DNA from: an uncultured Eubacteriales bacterium
Lineage (GTDB): Bacteria > Bacillota > Clostridia > Oscillospirales > Acutalibacteraceae
Direction of reading: 5' to 3'
Assembly: GCA_900320235.1 (NCBI GenBank)
Contig: ONRO01000029.1
Location: forward strand, 1 to 10,766
Length of the DNA: 10,766 nt
Position 1 is the first letter of the stretch. Each line of letters opens with the position of its first letter. Positions 6,966 through 10,766 of this stretch are shown one piece after another. The notes under the pieces are model-generated. The model ran no database searches. It saw only the letters and a list, made by a program, of their open reading frames with translations, and had not been told where the DNA came from. Position numbers and translations under genes: made by a program.

Positions 6966-7544
6966 ATGACGGTGTCAGAAAAAAAGAGTATAGTGTCATT
7001 TATAGCAAAAACCGGGATCAGGGAATATTCCGAAGGATATAAGCTTTATGAAATGAGAAGAGGCTTCGGTGCGGGAAGGGAAATAAAGGCAAGCCTGTTT
7101 TTCTTCCTGGCAATGGGAATGCTTTTCATACTGATGACCGAAGGCTTTGATATTACAAGACTGCCGGTATGTGCAGTGATCCTGCTTATCTGTATGCATA
7201 TGTGCATCTATTATATTTTTATGATGCCGGGAAAGGCAAAGCATATAGGTGAGCATATATATAAAAGCTCGGAAATGATCGGAAAAACATACAGCTATGA
7301 TTTCTGCAGGGAATATTTCGTAATGAAAAACAAGTATCATTATCTGAAAAGATATTATACTGAACTGAATGATTCAATAGAAACAGATGAATTTTTTGTT
7401 CTGACAGGCGGAGTTGAAAATAATCCTGTCGTAATATCAAAGGACAGCATGAATGAAAATGATGCGGAAAAATTGTCAGGACTTCTCAGAAAAGAAACGA
7501 TAAAACAATACAGAAGGCTGAAAAGCCCGAAGAGGAATCATTGA
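6966..7544 (+). CDS. YcxB-like two-helix membrane protein
   Basis: A 192-residue protein of unknown function. An N-terminal ~40-residue amphipathic stretch leads into two hydrophobic helices at about 42-58 and 66-87. A cytoplasmic C-terminal half follows with the strand pattern of a YcxB-like domain: YSYDFCREYFVMKN, a tyrosine-rich YHYLKRYYTELNDSIETDEFFVLTG split over two strands, and NPVVISKDSM before a final helix (AEKLSGLLRKE). The terminal residues are basic (KSPKRNH). The ATG has only a weak ribosome binding site (GGTG about 8 bases upstream), and the previous stop is 4 bases away, so it probably relies on translational coupling with the thioesterase. It shares order and size of parts with the genes at 5851 and 7544 but little obvious identity, so the paralogy is inferred from architecture. 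Confidence 0.8.
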   Translation: MTVSEKKSIVSFIAKTGIREYSEGYKLYEMRRGFGAGREIKASLFFFLAMGMLFILMTEGFDITRLPVCAVILLICMHMCIYYIFMMPGKAKHIGEHIYKSSEMIGKTYSYDFCREYFVMKNKYHYLKRYYTELNDSIETDEFFVLTGGVENNPVVISKDSMNENDAEKLSGLLRKETIKQYRRLKSPKRNH

Positions 7545-8059
7545 TGGAACAGCTGAATGTGAGTTATCTGCCGACGCTTGAGGATCATATAAATATGACT
7601 CTTGAAAAGCTGAATATGTCAGTTCCGAAGGAAAATAAAATTATTTTCAGGATAATCGGTGCAATAGCAGTTATGTGTGCAACGGCAGGATTTATATATC
7701 TGAATGAAAATATTATACAGACAATATGCTGGATAATTCTTACAGCAGCAGGTCTGTTTATAATATCATATTATGACATTACAAGACCGTATCTCGAAAG
7801 AAGCAGGGCTTCAAGGTTCTATAATTATCATAAAAAGGATCTATGCTCGAAAACAGTGATGATAAAGGACGGAAAACTTATTGTTTCTGATGAAGCAAGT
7901 AAGGTAAAGATACCGTTTGATTTCATATACAGGGTGAGGCAGACAAAAAATACTGTCTTTATCTTCTATGATGAAGTACATTTCTGCTATATACCCGTTA
8001 GAGTATTGAGTGAAGCTCAGATAAAGGAGCTTTCAGAGCTTAAAAATAAAGGTAATTAA
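7544..8059 (+). CDS. YcxB-like two-helix membrane protein
   Basis: A 171-residue protein of unknown function and the third with this layout in the cassette. It has an N-terminal amphipathic segment (HINMTLEKLNMSVPKENK), helices at about 33-53 and 57-77, then a soluble C-terminal region with strands VMIKDGKLIVSDEASKVKIPF, FIYRVRQTKNTVFIFYDE and HFCYIPVRVLSEAQIKEL. The last is the closing strand and helix typical of the YcxB-like fold. The start overlaps the previous stop by one base (TGATG). AGAGGA at 7531-7536 lies 7 bases before ATG 7544, which is preferred to the adjoining TTG at 7541. It is followed by a 63-base gap to gyrA. Membrane topology is inferred from hydrophobicity read by eye; no catalytic motif is visible. 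Confidence 0.8.
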   Translation: MEQLNVSYLPTLEDHINMTLEKLNMSVPKENKIIFRIIGAIAVMCATAGFIYLNENIIQTICWIILTAAGLFIISYYDITRPYLERSRASRFYNYHKKDLCSKTVMIKDGKLIVSDEASKVKIPFDFIYRVRQTKNTVFIFYDEVHFCYIPVRVLSEAQIKELSELKNKGN

Positions 8060-8109
8060 AAATTTCACAGAGGCTTTCAGTTTGTGGAAAAGCTTTATAA
8101 AAAAATAAA

Positions 8110-8115
8110 GAGGTG
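8110..8115 (+). promoter_or_regulatory. Ribosome binding site deciding the gyrA TTG start
   Basis: GAGGTG ends 7 bases before TTG at 8123. An in-frame GTG at 8084 would add 13 lysine-rich residues not expected at a GyrA N-terminus, and this Shine-Dalgarno sequence would then fall inside the coding region. Confidence 0.75.
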
Positions 8116-8122
8116 TGAAAAT

Positions 8123-10636
8123 TTGGATATACAGGAAGCATTGTCTAAATCCAAAATTATAGATGTGGATATTGAAAGAGAAATGAAAAAATCATTCCTC
8201 GATTATTCCATGTCAGTAATAGTGTCAAGAGCTTTGCCGGATGTTCGTGACGGTCTGAAGCCGGTGCACAGAAGAATACTGTATTCACAGTATGAGGATA
8301 ATCTGACTCCCGAAAAGCCGTATAAAAAATGTGCTACAACAGTAGGTAATGTGCTGGGCCGGTATCATCCGCACGGTGACTCATCTGTATATGATGCTCT
8401 TGTACGTCTTGCACAGGATTTCTCAATGAGATATACCCTTGTTGACGGTCACGGAAACTTCGGTTCAGTAGACGGCGATCCGCCTGCTGCATATCGTTAT
8501 ACCGAGGCAAAGATGAGTAAGATCTCTGTCGAGATGCTAACGGATATCGATAAGGAAACAGTGGATTTTATCCCGAACTATGATGACAGCCGTAAGGAAC
8601 CGTCTGTACTTCCGTCAAGATTTCCTAACCTTCTTGTAAACGGCTCAAAGGGTATCGCAGTAGGTATGGCAACAAATATTCCGCCGCATAATCTCGGCGA
8701 GGTAATAGATGCCGTAAACTGCGTGATTGATAATCCGGATGCTGACCTTGACGATATAATGCAGTTTATTAAGGGACCTGATTTCCCGACAGGCGGCATT
8801 ATCATGGGTAAAAGCGGTATCAGGGCAGCATATGCCACAGGACGTGCAAAAATAACCGTCCGTGCAAAGGCTGAGATCGTTGAGGAGAAAAACGGCAGAT
8901 TCAAAATTGTCGTAACAGAGATACCCTATCAGGTCAATAAGGCAGAGCTTGTTCTCAGCATTGCAGAAATGGCTAAGAACAAAAGAATCGAAGGAATCAC
9001 AAATATCGAGGATCACTCCGACAGAAACGGTATGCATATTGAAATAACTGTCAAGAGAGAGGCTTCTCCGCAGATAGTGCTGAATAACCTGTACAAATAT
9101 TCACAGATGCAGGTAACGTTCGGTATCATAATGCTTGCTATCGTGAACGGTGTTCCGAAGATACTCAATCTCAAGGATATACTTCAGAATTATATAGATT
9201 TCCAGGTCGAGGTCATTACAAGAAGAACTCAGTATGATCTGAAAAAGGCAGAGGAAAGAGCTCATATTCTTGAAGGTCTGAAGGTCGCTATTGATTTCAT
9301 AGATGAGGTAATAAAGATCATCCGTGCATCAAAGGACCAGCCGACAGCAAAGCTGAAGCTTTCCGAACGCTTCGGACTTGACGATGCACAGACTCAGGCT
9401 ATCGTTTCAATGAGACTCGGACAGCTTTCAGGTCTGGAAAGAGAAAAAATAGAGGAAGAGCTTGCTACTCTTATTGAAAAGATCGCAGATTATAAGGATA
9501 TCCTTACAAACGGCGAAAGACTTCTCGGCATTATCAAGAGCGAGCTTAATGTAATAAAGAGAAAATTCAGTGATGAAAGACGCACAGAAATTGCAATGGT
9601 CAGCGGAGAAGTCGATATTGAGGATCTTATCCCATATGAGGACTGCGTTGTCACCATGACAAATCTTGGCTATGTAAAGCGTCAGAAAATGGATACATAC
9701 CATACCCAGCGCAGAGGCGGCAGGGGCATCAGCGGAATGAACAGACGTGATGAAGATGTTGCGACAGATATGTTTATCATCGGAACGCATGATTATGTGC
9801 TGTTCTTTACAAACCTCGGAAGAGTATACAGGCTGAAATGCTATGAAATTCCCGAAGGTTCAAGAACATCAAAGGGAATGAATATAAATAATCTTCTTCC
9901 GCTTTCGTCTGATGAAAAAGTAACCTCGATGATAAAAGTTCCTGAAAAGGGCGACGAGGATATGTTCCTTGTAATGATAACCAAAAACGGTATTATCAAG
10001 AGGACTGCCACAAAGGATTTCTATACCAACAGAAAGGGCGGACTTAACGCAATTTCACTTGATGAGGGCGATGAGCTTACATGGGTGCGTCTGACAGACG
10101 GTCATAATGAGCTTCTTGCGGCAACAAGAAACGGTATGGCTATCCGCTTCAGGGAAACTGATGTACGCCCGATGGGAAGAACAGCAAGAGGAGTCAAGGC
10201 AATAACTCTGAAAAATGACGACTGTGTCATCGGAATGTCTGTGCTCAGAGAGGGTGCATTGATACTTACGGTTTCTGAAACAGGCTACGGCAGACTTTCA
10301 TATCAGTCTGATTACCGTGTGCAGTCAAGAGGCGGTTCAGGTCTGACAAACTATCATACAGAAAAATTCGGAAAGGTTGCTGCGATCAAGGCAGTCGATC
10401 TTGACGATGATATTGTAATGATATCCGATAACGGAGTTATCATCAGAATAGAAGCATCATCAGTAAGAATCTGCTCAAGACCGTCAAAGGGTGTTATCGT
10501 AATGAAAACGACCGATGACAGCAAGGTTGTGACTATCGCAAGAGTACCTCACGAGGACCCGAACGATAATGACGAATCAGCAGTTTCAGCTGAAGAATCT
10601 GCTGACGAACAGTCAGAGGAAACAACTGAAGAATAA
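8123..10636 (+). CDS. gyrA: DNA gyrase subunit A
   Basis: GyrA is the DNA-cleaving and wrapping subunit of gyrase. It has 837 residues from TTG 8123. The winged-helix breakage domain has ALPDVRDGLKPVHRRILY (37-54), YHPHGDSSVYD (81-91) and the catalytic Tyr126 within AAYRYTEA. Ser87 and Asp91 correspond to E. coli Ser83 and Asp87, so the main quinolone-contact positions are the sensitive-type residues. The C-terminal domain carries the GyrA box QRRGGRG at 529-535, which marks gyrase rather than topoisomerase IV. Six blade-like repeats can be counted: GYVKRQ, GRVYRL, GIIKRT, GMAIRF, GYGRLS and GVIIRI, each followed by a loop. A ~25-residue acidic Glu/Asp/Ser tail ends the protein. The gene lies 63 bases after the YcxB-like cassette, has tandem stops (TAATAA) and runs into a terminator. 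It is separated from gyrB by four genes. Confidence 0.97.
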   Translation: MDIQEALSKSKIIDVDIEREMKKSFLDYSMSVIVSRALPDVRDGLKPVHRRILYSQYEDNLTPEKPYKKCATTVGNVLGRYHPHGDSSVYDALVRLAQDFSMRYTLVDGHGNFGSVDGDPPAAYRYTEAKMSKISVEMLTDIDKETVDFIPNYDDSRKEPSVLPSRFPNLLVNGSKGIAVGMATNIPPHNLGEVIDAVNCVIDNPDADLDDIMQFIKGPDFPTGGIIMGKSGIRAAYATGRAKITVRAKAEIVEEKNGRFKIVVTEIPYQVNKAELVLSIAEMAKNKRIEGITNIEDHSDRNGMHIEITVKREASPQIVLNNLYKYSQMQVTFGIIMLAIVNGVPKILNLKDILQNYIDFQVEVITRRTQYDLKKAEERAHILEGLKVAIDFIDEVIKIIRASKDQPTAKLKLSERFGLDDAQTQAIVSMRLGQLSGLEREKIEEELATLIEKIADYKDILTNGERLLGIIKSELNVIKRKFSDERRTEIAMVSGEVDIEDLIPYEDCVVTMTNLGYVKRQKMDTYHTQRRGGRGISGMNRRDEDVATDMFIIGTHDYVLFFTNLGRVYRLKCYEIPEGSRTSKGMNINNLLPLSSDEKVTSMIKVPEKGDEDMFLVMITKNGIIKRTATKDFYTNRKGGLNAISLDEGDELTWVRLTDGHNELLAATRNGMAIRFRETDVRPMGRTARGVKAITLKNDDCVIGMSVLREGALILTVSETGYGRLSYQSDYRVQSRGGSGLTNYHTEKFGKVAAIKAVDLDDDIVMISDNGVIIRIEASSVRICSRPSKGVIVMKTTDDSKVVTIARVPHEDPNDNDESAVSAEESADEQSEETTEE

Positions 10637-10641
10637 TAAAG

Positions 10642-10679
10642 AAACCGCTCAGACCAGTAAAAAAGCCTGAGCGGTTTTT
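10642..10679 (+). terminator. Intrinsic terminator after gyrA
   Basis: AAACCGCTCAG and CTGAGCGGTTT form a perfect 11-base-pair stem around a 14-base loop, followed by a T-rich run (TTTTTATTGTATTG), starting 5 bases after the gyrA stop. On the other strand the stem is followed by TTCTTTATTATTC, so weak bidirectional use is possible. It probably ends the gyrase transcript, and perhaps the whole run of genes from the left. Confidence 0.92.
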
Positions 10680-10715
10680 ATTGTATTGTTAATAAAGATA
10701 ATACAAATCAAATAA

Positions 10716-10766
10716 TCACTTCTGATGTCTTTGTTTCCATATCTGCCTTGAATTTTCAAGATAAGC
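10716..10766 (-). CDS. Possible C-terminal end of a convergent gene (edge fragment)
   Basis: Reading inward from the right edge on the minus strand, one frame gives 16 residues (AYLENSRQIWKQRHQK) and then a TGA at 10716-10718, about 37 bases before the gyrA terminator. A convergent gene ending here would fit a shared bidirectional terminator. But 16 codons are too few to judge, another minus frame stays open longer, and no family can be recognised. The rest of 10680-10766 is AT-rich with nothing else I can support. Confidence 0.18.
   Translation of the reverse strand, partial: AYLENSRQIWKQRHQK

Noticed and set aside
8084..8122. N-terminal extension of GyrA from a GTG at 8084
   Set aside because: The extra residues are lysine-rich and not GyrA-like, and the strong GAGGTG site lies inside them, pointing to TTG 8123.
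8060..8122. Promoter in the gap before gyrA (TATAAA at 8096)
   Set aside because: The gap is A-rich and such a -10 is expected by chance; no TTGACA-like box lies at suitable spacing.
9428..9790. Minus-strand open frame of 120 codons inside gyrA
   Set aside because: It is a shadow of gyrA codons, lacks recognisable motifs, and runs against a strongly conserved gene. The same applies to the other minus-strand frames in the window, such as 8645-9037 and 5767-6258.
1..10766. Defence system, prophage, transposon or CRISPR content
   Set aside because: No transposase, integrase, repeats with regular spacers, inverted terminal repeats or restriction-like genes were seen. The uncharacterised genes match core-locus composition and are tightly packed with housekeeping genes.

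Overview
This window is a core chromosomal segment of a Gram-positive, low-to-moderate GC bacterium, most likely a Clostridia member of the Ruminococcus/Oscillospiraceae type. The evidence is the origin-proximal gene order dnaN-yaaA-recF-remB-gyrB-gyrA known from Bacillus and its relatives, strong AGGAGG/GAGGTG ribosome binding sites, heavy use of AGA/AGG arginine codons, and lineage-flavoured signatures in both gyrase subunits (a LPLWGK TOPRIM segment in GyrB, an AAYRYTEA active-site segment in GyrA). The genus is an inference from memory of related proteins, not from a search. dnaA and the origin would be expected just off the left edge.

Layout: every confident gene is on the + strand. Positions 1-2598 hold the replication/repair block: sliding clamp dnaN (5' end cut off by the window), S4 RNA-binding protein yaaA, recombination ATPase recF and the DUF370 regulator remB. 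They are almost gapless (a 4-base overlap, then two 1-base gaps), so they are probably one transcript. Positions 2627-3739 hold two tandem cysteine-rich proteins, each with two CxxC pairs followed by two membrane helices; one ends in a long acidic tail and the other in a short basic tail. gyrB follows at 3815-5785, after a short gap with a possible promoter.

Between gyrB and gyrA, where Bacillus has nothing, lies a tight four-gene cassette (5851-8059): three small two-helix membrane proteins of YcxB-like architecture and one hotdog-fold acyl-CoA thioesterase. gyrA (8123-10636) closes the run and is followed by a clear intrinsic terminator (10642-10679). The last ~85 bases hold no confident gene; a possible C-terminus of a convergent minus-strand gene is noted.

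Functionally, the recognised genes serve DNA replication (clamp), gap repair (RecF), supercoiling (GyrB and GyrA) and regulation (RemB). The membrane and cysteine-rich proteins are uncharacterised passengers whose placement inside the gyrase locus is the least ordinary thing here. I see no mobile element, CRISPR array, tRNA, rRNA or obvious defence system. The window is mostly housekeeping, and the points of interest are the accessory membrane genes, a shared GAGGTG-TTG start arrangement in three genes, and some gyrase residue choices.
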